Below, in pieces: positions 1-5,582 of a stretch of 5,582 nucleotides of DNA. The DNA comes from Actinomycetales bacterium (GTDB lineage: Bacteria > Actinomycetota > Actinomycetes > Actinomycetales > Microbacteriaceae): NCBI GenBank assembly GCA_028868555.1, contig JAGWUG010000069.1:1-5582 (forward strand), in the 5' to 3' direction. The notes below the pieces were generated by a model that worked only from the letters and a program-made list of their open reading frames with translations, was not told where the DNA came from and did not search any database. How positions within the stretch are numbered: position 1 is the first letter of the stretch; the number at the start of each line of letters is the position of its first letter. Position numbers and translations under genes: made by a program.

Positions 1-367
1 GTTCCTTCAAATGCATATGCAGGCTTACTAGAGCATCTGGCTGGTCCTCGGGTTCGCAAAAATAGAGTCGTATGTGCGTGGCACTGGTGTTGAGCTCGCC
101 AGGGTGTTGGGGTATCTGCCATCGAAGTTCGAACAGGCCAGCAACCGACATGACTGCCTTTACCTCGTCTGATGTGGCAGGCAGACCTCCCCGGCTCGCT
201 CTTGCCAGAAGGCGAGAAATCTGGGTTTGGATGTTGACCCTCTGTGACTCGCTCTGCGTGCTGACCCAGTTTTCAAAATCCAAAAAACTTGGCTGTTCCC
301 GGTCGATGTAGTCAGTCCAAGTCAGTGGACTAACCCTTGGAATCTGGCACCTGGACACCTGTTTCAT
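1..367 (-). CDS. Partial RelE/HigB-like (phage Gp49-type) toxin-family protein, 3' end beyond the window
   Basis: This minus-strand frame is open from an ATG at 367 (in-frame TGA just before it) to the window edge, 122 codons without a stop. The N-terminal half holds a tryptophan-containing segment (FENWVSTQ, about residues 32-39) and an amphipathic helix (QISRLLARA). The C-terminal half reads VMSVAGLFELRW, then a beta-rich stretch HIRLYFCEPED, then ALVSLHMHLKE. That order (helix, xxGLFELR, RxYF, LxHxxxK) is typical of RelE/HigB/Gp49-like toxins, which usually inhibit translation by cleaving mRNA; assignment here is by pattern only. Some 10-30 C-terminal residues are probably missing. No good Shine-Dalgarno precedes the ATG, and a GTG at 358 is an alternative start. 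It uses AGG, AGA, ATA and CTA codons, whereas the stretches of purL I sampled prefer CGC/CGT, so it may have been acquired. A HigB-type toxin would be followed by its antitoxin gene, which would lie off the left edge. Other small folds remain possible. Confidence 0.55.
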   Translation of the reverse strand, partial: MKQVSRCQIPRVSPLTWTDYIDREQPSFLDFENWVSTQSESQRVNIQTQISRLLARASRGGLPATSDEVKAVMSVAGLFELRWQIPQHPGELNTSATHIRLYFCEPEDQPDALVSLHMHLKE

Positions 368-381
368 TCAATAAAGAAACC

Positions 382-414
382 AAAAACCCCCGGCCCGAAA
401 ACTCGGACCGAGGG
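382..414 (-). terminator. Rho-independent terminator after purL
   Basis: On the minus strand the arm at 414-403 (CCCTCGGTCCGA) pairs over 12 bp with the arm at 398-387 (TCGGGCCGGGGG), with two G-U wobbles and a 4-nt loop, followed by TTTTT (386-382). The first arm begins 22 nt after the purL stop. The plus strand has no T-tract beyond the hairpin, so it acts only for minus-strand transcription and ends the purSQL unit. Confidence 0.9.
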
Positions 415-436
415 CTTCTGTGAACAACTAGTGCAT

Positions 437-2755
437 TTAGCCAAACAGCTCTGGCAGGGTCGCCTTCCAGCTGTTGCGCAGTTCGTCCAGCGAGAAGTCG
501 GCAACATCCTTGATGGCCACAACTGCATCGGAGCCTGCCAGGTCAGTAACACCGATGCGCAGCACCGGAACATTACGAGCCTCGCAGAGACCAACGAACT
601 TCACGTCGTCCTCGCGGCCAACCGAAACCAGAACACGGCCGGTGGACTCGCTGAACAGGGCTGCAGTCAGGTCAACGCCATCGCGCTCCATCAGCTCGCC
701 CAGCCAAACGCGGGCACCAACGCCAAAGCGCAGCGAGCTCTCGACAACAGCCTGAGCCAGACCACCGTCTGCTAGGTCGTGAGCCGAAGCCACCAGACCC
801 TGCAGCGATGCACCGTGCAGCAGATCAGCCAAAGCCTTCTCGCCAGCCAGGTCAACCACTGGAGGCTTACCGCCGAGGTGGTTGTGGATTACGCCAGCCC
901 AAGCCGAACCATCCAGTTCGTCGCGGGTAACGCCGAGCAGGTAAATGTTGTTGCCGGAATCCTGCCAGCCCGAAGGAATGCGTCGAGCCACGTTGTCGAT
1001 TACACCGAGCACACCAACAACCGGGGTTGGGTGAATGGCTACATCGCCGGTCTGGTTGTAGAACGAAACGTTTCCACCAGTCACCGGAATGCCAAGCTCC
1101 AGACAGCCATCGGCCAGACCAGCAGTCGCCTGCTGGAACTGCCACATAACCTCTGGGTTCTCAGGCGAACCAAAGTTCAGACAGTTGGTAACAGCCATAG
1201 GCGAAGCACCCGAAGCAGCCACGTTGCGGTAGGCCTCGGCCAGTGCAAGCTTGGCACCGTTGTAAGGGTCCAGCTGGCAGAAGCGGCCGTTGGCATCGGT
1301 GGCAATAGCCACACCAAGACCGGTCTCTTCCGAAACACGAACCATGCCCGAGTCATCAGGCTGAGCCAGCGCGGTGTTGCCACCAACGTAGTGGTCGTAC
1401 TGGTCGGTGATCCAAGACTTGTCGGCCTGGTTAGGGCTGGAAACAACCTCAACCAGCTGAGCCGCAATCTCAGTTGCGTTGTCGTTGGAGCGGGCCAAGC
1501 CGGCTGCAACCACGGTGTCTGCGTTCAGCGCATCAATCCAGGCCGGGTAGGCAACTGGACGGTGGTAAACCGGACCATCGTGGGCAACGGTACGAGGAGG
1601 AACATTCACAATTTCCTCGCCGTGCCAGTTGATGTAGAGGCGGTCCTCGTTGATAACCTCACCGAGGATCGAGTACTCCACCTCCCACTTCTCAACCAGA
1701 GCAACAAAGGCCTTGAGGTCCTTCTTAGGAACAATGCCCATCATGCGCTCCTGAGATTCCGACATCAGAATCTCCTCAGGAGTGAGGCTCTCGTCACGCT
1801 TCAGAACCTTCTCCAGGTCAACGCGCATACCGGCGCCACCGTTGGAGGCAAGCTCGCTGGTGGCACAGCTAATGCCGGCACCACCCAGGTCCTGAATACC
1901 GGCAACTACGCCAGCGTGGTACAGCTCGAGGCAGCACTCAATGAGCACCTTCTCGGCAAATGGGTCGCCCACCTGAACTGCTGGGCGCTTGGTTGGGCCG
2001 GTGCTGTCGAAAGTCTCCGATGCCAGAACCGAAACACCACCGATGCCGTCAGCGCCGGTGCGAGCACCGAACAGGATGACGAGGTCTCCAGGGTTAGAGG
2101 CCTTGGCAAGCTTGAGGTCCTCGTGGCGCAGCGCACCAACCGAGAGAGCATTGACCAGTGGGTTGCCCTGGTAAACCTTGTCAAAGACGGTCTCGCCACC
2201 AATGTTTGGCAGGCCGAGGCAGTTTCCGTAGAAGCTAATGCCGGCGGTCACACCGTGAACCACACGAGCGGTGTCTGGGTTCTCAACTGCACCGAAGCGC
2301 AGCTGGTCCATCACGGCGATTGGACGAGCACCCATGGTGAGGATGTCGCGAACGATTCCACCAACACCGGTAGCAGCACCCTGGAAAGGCTCAATGTAGG
2401 ACGGGTGGTTGTGGCTCTCCACCTTGAAAGTGACGGCCCAGCCCTCACCAATGTCAACCACACCAGCGTTCTCGCCCATGCCCACCATCAGGTGCTTCTT
2501 CATCTCATCGGTGACCTTCTCACCAAACTGACGAAGGTAAATCTTGGAGCTCTTGTAGGAGCAGTGCTCGCTCCACATGACCGAGTACATTGCCAGCTCG
2601 CTGCTGGTTGGACGGCGGCCCAGGATCTCGCGAATGCTCTGGTACTCGTCCTCCTTGAGGCCGAGCTCCTTCCAAGGCTGGTGCTTCTCAGGAGTGGTGG
2701 CGGCAAGAGCCACGGTGTCCAGGTTGGAAACTGGATTAACTGCTACATCGCTCAT
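437..2755 (-). CDS. purL: Phosphoribosylformylglycinamidine (FGAM) synthase subunit PurL (small type)
   Basis: This is the ATP-dependent synthetase subunit that converts FGAR to FGAM with ammonia delivered by PurQ; it acts in the cytoplasm within a PurS-PurQ-PurL complex. At 772 residues it fits the small PurL class and lacks the fused glutaminase of the large enzyme. It has two AIRS-like repeats. The first carries [10 protein letters not shown] (61-70), ESHNHPS (113-119), a glycine-rich [12 protein letters not shown] segment, [11 protein letters not shown] (286-296) and MSESQERM (331-338). The second carries NCLNFGSPE (524-532), GGNVSFYNQ (560-568), HDLADGGL (659-666) and SESTGR (702-707). 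All expected nucleotide and metal-binding motifs appear intact. The N-terminal leader of about 25 residues before the conserved [10 protein letters not shown] block resembles that of actinobacterial PurL proteins. The ATG overlaps the purQ stop (ATGA), which supports this start. It is the last gene before a strong terminator. Confidence 0.97.
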   Translation of the reverse strand: MSDVAVNPVSNLDTVALAATTPEKHQPWKELGLKEDEYQSIREILGRRPTSSELAMYSVMWSEHCSYKSSKIYLRQFGEKVTDEMKKHLMVGMGENAGVVDIGEGWAVTFKVESHNHPSYIEPFQGAATGVGGIVRDILTMGARPIAVMDQLRFGAVENPDTARVVHGVTAGISFYGNCLGLPNIGGETVFDKVYQGNPLVNALSVGALRHEDLKLAKASNPGDLVILFGARTGADGIGGVSVLASETFDSTGPTKRPAVQVGDPFAEKVLIECCLELYHAGVVAGIQDLGGAGISCATSELASNGGAGMRVDLEKVLKRDESLTPEEILMSESQERMMGIVPKKDLKAFVALVEKWEVEYSILGEVINEDRLYINWHGEEIVNVPPRTVAHDGPVYHRPVAYPAWIDALNADTVVAAGLARSNDNATEIAAQLVEVVSSPNQADKSWITDQYDHYVGGNTALAQPDDSGMVRVSEETGLGVAIATDANGRFCQLDPYNGAKLALAEAYRNVAASGASPMAVTNCLNFGSPENPEVMWQFQQATAGLADGCLELGIPVTGGNVSFYNQTGDVAIHPTPVVGVLGVIDNVARRIPSGWQDSGNNIYLLGVTRDELDGSAWAGVIHNHLGGKPPVVDLAGEKALADLLHGASLQGLVASAHDLADGGLAQAVVESSLRFGVGARVWLGELMERDGVDLTAALFSESTGRVLVSVGREDDVKFVGLCEARNVPVLRIGVTDLAGSDAVVAIKDVADFSLDELRNSWKATLPELFG
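2752..2755 (-). promoter_or_regulatory. ATGA start-stop overlap coupling purQ to purL
   Basis: The purL ATG (2755-2753) overlaps the purQ TGA (2754-2752). Only a weak purine-rich stretch (AGCAGG, about 10 nt upstream) could serve as an independent ribosome binding site. Translation of purL is therefore probably coupled to purQ, which would help keep the two interacting subunits in proportion. Confidence 0.8.
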
Positions 2756-3447
2756 GCGTTTACTACCTGCTTCAGTACAGACTCAAAGAACTTCAAACCA
2801 TCGATGCCGGAACGCATGGTTCCAGCCTTGTCAGGACCGAAACCGGCCTCGACTGCGTGCTCAGGGTGCGGCATCAGACCAACCACGTTGCCGCGCTCGT
2901 TGCGCAGACCGGCAATGTCGTTCATCGAGCCGTTAGGGTTCACGTCAACGTAGCGGAATGCCACCAGACCCTCGCCCTCGAGGCGCTTCAGGGTCTCGGC
3001 ATCGGCGATGTAACCACCCTCACCGTTCTTCAACGGGATGATGATTTCCTGGTTCAGCTCAAACTGGTTGGTCCAGGCGGTGTCAACGTTTTCAACGCGC
3101 AGCTTCTGGTCGCGGCAGATGAAGTGCTGGTTCTCGTTGCGGATCAGACCGCCAGGAAGCAGGTGGCTCTCCACCAGAACCTGGAAACCGTTGCAAATAC
3201 CCAGCACTGGAAGGCCGCCTTCGGCTGCCTTCACGATTGCCTGGGTTACCGGAGCCTGGGCTGCAATTGCGCCACAGCGCAGGTAGTCGCCGTAGCTGAA
3301 ACCACCTGGAAGAACAACCGCGTCAACCTTGTGCAGGTTGGCGTCTGCGTGCCACAGTGGCACAACCTCGGCACCAGCGATGCGAACCGCACGTGCGGCG
3401 TCGCGGTCGTCTAGGGTGCCCGGGAAAGTAACTACACCAATCTTCAT
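2752..3447 (-). CDS. purQ: FGAM synthase glutaminase subunit PurQ
   Basis: This is the class I glutamine amidotransferase subunit that hydrolyses glutamine and passes ammonia to PurL for FGAM formation. At 231 residues it matches the usual PurQ length. The N-terminus [16 protein letters not shown] is characteristic. [13 protein letters not shown] (48-60) forms the oxyanion region, Cys85 in [10 protein letters not shown] is the expected nucleophile, and His194 and Glu196 in MPHPEHA complete the triad. GSMNDIAG (173-180) and the NGEGGY segment (141-146) are also typical of PurQ. All catalytic residues are present. The ATG at 3447 is preceded by a good GAGGAA ribosome binding site with 7-nt spacing. 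purS ends 22 nt upstream and purL begins inside its stop codon, so the three subunits form one translational block. Confidence 0.97.
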   Translation of the reverse strand: MKIGVVTFPGTLDDRDAARAVRIAGAEVVPLWHADANLHKVDAVVLPGGFSYGDYLRCGAIAAQAPVTQAIVKAAEGGLPVLGICNGFQVLVESHLLPGGLIRNENQHFICRDQKLRVENVDTAWTNQFELNQEIIIPLKNGEGGYIADAETLKRLEGEGLVAFRYVDVNPNGSMNDIAGLRNERGNVVGLMPHPEHAVEAGFGPDKAGTMRSGIDGLKFFESVLKQVVNA

Positions 3448-3454
3448 GAGAGGG

Positions 3455-3460
3455 TTCCTC
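3455..3460 (-). promoter_or_regulatory. Ribosome binding site of purQ
   Basis: GAGGAA lies 7 nt upstream of the purQ ATG, in the 22-nt gap after purS. It supports the start at 3447 and shows that purQ does not depend on read-through of ribosomes from purS. Confidence 0.8.
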
Positions 3461-3469
3461 GCGCTCTGA

Positions 3470-3718
3470 TTAGTCTTCGACGTGGATGTTGACCACGTCT
3501 TCGATTACGCCGTTCGACAGGAAGCTGTCGGCAATCTCGCGGGCGCCTTCCAGGTCCTCGGCCGAAGGTGCATCGTTGAGGTGAATCTCAATACGCTTAC
3601 CGATGCGAACGTTCTGAATCTTGCCGTAACCCTGGCGGTGCAGAGCGTTTAGAACCGCCTTGCCCTGTGGGTCTAGCAGGTCAGCCTTTGGCATGATCTC
3701 GACGATGATTTTTGGCAC
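3470..3718 (-). CDS. purS: FGAM synthase subunit PurS
   Basis: PurS is the small structural subunit that joins PurL and PurQ and is needed for ammonia transfer in the FGAM synthetase of Gram-positive bacteria and archaea. The protein has 82 residues, the normal size. It shows the family pattern: an N-terminal beta strand (KIIVEIMPK), [13 protein letters not shown] (14-26) starting the first helix, the conserved strand VRIGKRIEI (37-45), and a final strand VVNIHVED after the second helix. The start is fixed by a textbook AGGAG ribosome binding site 6 nt before the ATG. It is the first gene of the purSQL block, after a 96-nt gap that may hold a promoter. Confidence 0.96.
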   Translation of the reverse strand: MPKIIVEIMPKADLLDPQGKAVLNALHRQGYGKIQNVRIGKRIEIHLNDAPSAEDLEGAREIADSFLSNGVIEDVVNIHVED

Positions 3719-3724
3719 GGTTTG

Positions 3725-3729
3725 CTCCT
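3725..3729 (-). promoter_or_regulatory. Strong ribosome binding site of purS
   Basis: AGGAG is spaced 6 nt from the purS ATG. It is the best Shine-Dalgarno sequence in the window, consistent with purS heading a translational block. Confidence 0.85.
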
Positions 3730-3760
3730 GGAGTTTCGGCCTGATTTGGCGATGATGAGC

Positions 3761-3789
3761 GCCCTAGCAACGTTGGCGGACTACATCAA
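3761..3789 (-). promoter_or_regulatory. Candidate promoter for purSQL
   Basis: On the minus strand TTGATG (3789-3784) matches the -35 consensus at 5 of 6 positions and is followed after 17 nt by TAGGGC (3766-3761), a weak -10. Transcription would start near 3754, leaving a leader of about 35 nt before purS with the AGGAG site inside it. The spacing is right but the -10 is poor. The alternative is read-through from purC, since no terminator is visible between the pirin gene and purS. Confidence 0.3.
3767..3777. promoter_or_regulatory. Small palindrome, possible operator
   Basis: GCAACGTTGGC contains the 8-bp perfect palindrome CAACGTTG (3768-3775), centred on CG as in LacI-family operators. 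It falls inside the spacer of the candidate purS promoter, where a repressor would block polymerase. An 8-bp palindrome can arise by chance, so this is only a suggestion. Confidence 0.2.
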
Positions 3790-3814
3790 GTTTATCGTGA
3801 AGGAGCGGGTTTGC

Positions 3815-4786
3815 TCAGCGTGAGCGCAGCTCCACATTGGGTAGTTCCGGAGCGGGAATCCAGCCGCCAACCTGGTCTGGGAACACGGCGCCAAAACGCT
3901 CGTGACTGGCCTCAACTTCGGCCGGCACCTCGGAGCCTCGCGCATTCCAGAGTTGGCGCATCTCCACCACCTCGCGGTGAGTGCGGCCAATGAAGTTCCA
4001 CCACATGACCAGCTGCTCGCCAAAGGGCGCGCCACCAATCATCAGGGCCTCGGTGTGCTGGCGGTGTGCCTTCACGGTCACTCCAACATCGCCGGCAGGA
4101 ATGAAGATCAGCTGACCCGCCTCAACGTGACGGCCATCCACTTCTAGGCTGCCGTTCAGCGGAATGATTCCGTGTTCAAAGTCCTTGCGCAGCGGCAGCA
4201 GCGCTCCTTCAATTCCATCGATGCCAAACTGCGCACCAACCAGCGGCCAATACATGGTGGCCGGGCTGGTTACCCCGTGAAATTCGCCCGCAAAGACTCG
4301 GGCGTGGAAGCCGCGGCCAACCACCCGCGGCAGGTTGGCGTGGTGCTCAAAGCTGGGTTCGATGTGGCGGTGGGAGTCGGGTAGGGCAATCCAGAGTTGG
4401 ACCGCGTGCATGGTGCGTGGGTCGCCTCCAGTTGCATCGGTGCGCGCAGTTGCATCCGGGCGAATGCCGAGTTCAGAGTGGGCAATGCCCCGGCCGGCGG
4501 TCATGAGGTTGAACTCACCGGGAACCAGGGTCTGAACGCTGCCGATTGAGTCGCGGTGTTCAACTGCCCCTTCCAGTAGCCAGGTGGCGGTCTGCAGTCC
4601 GGTGTGGGGGTGGGCGGCAACCACCATGGCATCGTCGGCGATGGTTGGACCAAAGTGGTCGAGGAAGCACCAGGCGCTGATCTTTCGGAAGCCGGCCTGC
4701 GGGAACAGGCGCTGCACCTCTACTCCGGTTCGAGTGGTCAGTTTGACTGCTCGAGGGGAGATGATTTGCGCCTGCGGGTGGTCCAT
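3815..4786 (-). CDS. Pirin family protein (bicupin, metal-binding)
   Basis: Pirins are cytoplasmic bicupin proteins; characterised members bind iron and act as quercetinases or interact with other proteins, but the substrate here cannot be told from sequence. From the ATG at 4786 the protein has 323 residues, slightly longer than many pirins. The N-terminal cupin holds RKISAWCFLDHFGP (34-47), the metal ligands His59 and His61 in HPHTG, and His103 and Glu105 in GRGIAHSE, so the metal site is complete. The C-terminal cupin includes GSLEVDGRHVEAGQLIFIPAGD (about 212-233), and GGAPFGEQLVMWWNFIGRT (251-269) is a typical pirin closing motif. A longer form starting from a GTG at 4843 is open but would overlap the upstream gene by 49 nt. 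The ATG at 4786, 8 nt after that gene's stop, is preferred although its Shine-Dalgarno is poor (GAGG is only 1 nt away). Its place between purC and purS has no obvious link to purine synthesis. Confidence 0.9.
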   Translation of the reverse strand: MDHPQAQIISPRAVKLTTRTGVEVQRLFPQAGFRKISAWCFLDHFGPTIADDAMVVAAHPHTGLQTATWLLEGAVEHRDSIGSVQTLVPGEFNLMTAGRGIAHSELGIRPDATARTDATGGDPRTMHAVQLWIALPDSHRHIEPSFEHHANLPRVVGRGFHARVFAGEFHGVTSPATMYWPLVGAQFGIDGIEGALLPLRKDFEHGIIPLNGSLEVDGRHVEAGQLIFIPAGDVGVTVKAHRQHTEALMIGGAPFGEQLVMWWNFIGRTHREVVEMRQLWNARGSEVPAEVEASHERFGAVFPDQVGGWIPAPELPNVELRSR

Positions 4787-4794
4787 GCCTCTAG

Positions 4795-5280
4795 TTAACC
4801 CCTGCGGTCGGGGTGAAGATTCCATTCGCGGTAGGTGAGCCACAAAATAAACACGTCAAAGGCCGTCAGAAGCGCAATTCCCCAGGTGAATCCAGTGACC
4901 AATTGCCAGGTCTGGGTGGCAATAAACGCGATGAGCGCCACCAGCATCCAGGGGTAGGCCCAGCGCTTATCGCGCAGCAGTGCCCAAACCAGCAGCACCT
5001 TCACCAGGCCGTGAATGGCGAGGTAAATGGCAACGTAGTGGGTCTGCGAAAGGTTCACCGATGTGCCCAAGTGCAGGATGAACTGCGCGATTACCGCGTT
5101 GGGGTCTTCCTGAATTTCTTTGGCGGTCAGCCAGGTTGCGAAGGCGTGAATCTGCATCGGTGAAATGACAAAAGACAACACTGCGCCAATGAGTTCAATA
5201 GCGCCAAAGAGGCCTTTGGCACCGATGCCAAGCATGAAGGTGCGGTGAAGGAGTTGAGTCTCTCCACGCACCTTTTTCAC
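4795..5280 (-). CDS. DUF2127-type small integral membrane protein
   Basis: The 161-residue product is hydrophobic with about four predicted membrane helices: roughly 17-40, 83-102, 108-127 and 131-149. The stretches LLHRTFMLGIGAKGLFGAIEL near the N-terminus and HGLVKVLLVWALLRDKRWAYP (90-110) in the middle match what I know of the DUF2127 family, whose function is unknown. The hydrophilic stretch 51-80 lies between the first and second helices. The start is taken as GTG at 5280, 2 nt after the purC stop (a GTG at 5271 is an alternative); an ATG at 5235 would remove the conserved LLHRTF. No good ribosome binding site is visible, which suggests translational coupling to purC. The pirin gene follows 8 nt downstream. 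Confidence 0.8.
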   Translation of the reverse strand: MKKVRGETQLLHRTFMLGIGAKGLFGAIELIGAVLSFVISPMQIHAFATWLTAKEIQEDPNAVIAQFILHLGTSVNLSQTHYVAIYLAIHGLVKVLLVWALLRDKRWAYPWMLVALIAFIATQTWQLVTGFTWGIALLTAFDVFILWLTYREWNLHPDRRG

Positions 5281-5282
5281 GG

Positions 5283-5582
5283 TTACGCTACTTCGCTGGT
5301 GAGGCGCTCAACGAGTTCGCCGTAGATGGCTGCGGTCTGGTTAACCACTGCGTCTGGCAGGCGCGGAGGGGTTCCGGTCTGGTCCCAGTTCTCGGCCAGC
5401 CAGTTGCGAACCTGCTGCTTGTCGAACGAATCCTTGCGCTCGCCGCGATCCCAGGCTGCCTTGCTCCAGTAGCGGCTGCTGTCCGGGGTAAGCACTTCGT
5501 CGCCGAGGGTGATCTGACCGGTTGCAGGGTCAACGCCAAACTCAAACTTGGTGTCGGCAAGAATCAGGCCGGCGTGCTCCGC
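5283..5582 (-). CDS. purC: SAICAR synthetase (phosphoribosylaminoimidazole-succinocarboxamide synthase), C-terminal part
   Basis: PurC joins CAIR and aspartate using ATP to form SAICAR in de novo purine synthesis. The window holds the last 99 codons, open to the right edge, about a third of the usual protein of nearly 300 residues. The fragment begins at the signature LILADTKFEFG (fragment residues 6-16), followed by the family motif GDEVLTPDSSRYW (27-39) and SFDKQQVRNWL (52-62). It ends with EVA and TAA at 5285-5283. The 5' part and start lie beyond the window. Its presence just upstream of purSQL fits a purine biosynthesis cluster. Confidence 0.95.
   Translation of the reverse strand, partial: AEHAGLILADTKFEFGVDPATGQITLGDEVLTPDSSRYWSKAAWDRGERKDSFDKQQVRNWLAENWDQTGTPPRLPDAVVNQTAAIYGELVERLTSEVA

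Noticed and set aside
72..311. A 79-codon plus-strand frame in the left-hand region
   Set aside because: It lies opposite the minus-strand toxin-like frame, which has a far more protein-like translation. The plus-strand product has no known motif and no ribosome binding site.
779..2953. A 724-codon open frame on the plus strand opposite purL and the end of purQ
   Set aside because: It is the antisense shadow of strongly conserved purL and purQ. The translation is low in recognisable motifs, has no ribosome binding site, and crosses the purQ-purL junction. Codon bias in the sense genes explains the lack of stops.
2857..3414. A 185-codon plus-strand frame opposite purQ
   Set aside because: It is an antisense shadow of purQ, whose catalytic motifs are all intact on the minus strand.
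3795..3840. A possible terminator after the pirin gene
   Set aside because: Short complementary pieces (GGAGC and GCTCC) are present but widely spaced, and no T-tract follows, so I do not call a terminator here.
5288..5560. A 90-codon minus-strand frame overlapping purC
   Set aside because: It is an out-of-frame reading of purC. The frame ending at 5283 carries the SAICAR synthetase motifs.

Overview
The window is a moderately GC-rich, densely coded bacterial stretch in which every supported gene lies on the minus strand. Read in the direction of transcription (right to left) the order is purC (3' part only), a small DUF2127-type membrane protein, a pirin-family protein, purS, purQ, purL, a rho-independent terminator, and an open-ended reading frame that runs off the left edge. 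The separate PurS/PurQ/PurL form of FGAM synthetase and the PurL sequence (N-terminal block ending in [10 protein letters not shown]) point to an actinobacterium. Intermediate GC and compact spacing make a Microbacteriaceae-like organism plausible, but that placement is inference.

Region by region: 5283-5582 is the last 99 codons of purC (SAICAR synthetase). 4795-5280 starts 2 nt later and encodes a four-helix membrane protein. 3815-4786 follows after 8 nt and encodes a bicupin pirin with its metal ligands intact. A 96-nt gap (3719-3814) holds a weak promoter candidate with a small palindrome and a strong ribosome binding site. purS (3470-3718), purQ (2752-3447) and purL (437-2755) follow as a tight block; purQ and purL overlap by ATGA. 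A strong hairpin with a T-tract (382-414) closes the block. Positions 1-367 hold an incomplete gene, open through the left edge, whose translation resembles the RelE/HigB (phage Gp49-like) toxin fold family.

Function: PurS, PurQ and PurL together convert FGAR, glutamine and ATP to FGAM (fourth step of de novo purine synthesis), and PurC makes SAICAR from CAIR and aspartate a few steps later. The DUF2127 protein and the pirin are not known purine enzymes. They sit between purC and purSQL, probably as passengers in the same transcription unit.

Most of the window is ordinary housekeeping sequence. I see no undescribed multi-gene system. The items most worth a second look are the toxin-like gene at the left edge, the two non-purine genes interrupting the pur cluster, and the palindrome-containing putative promoter before purS.
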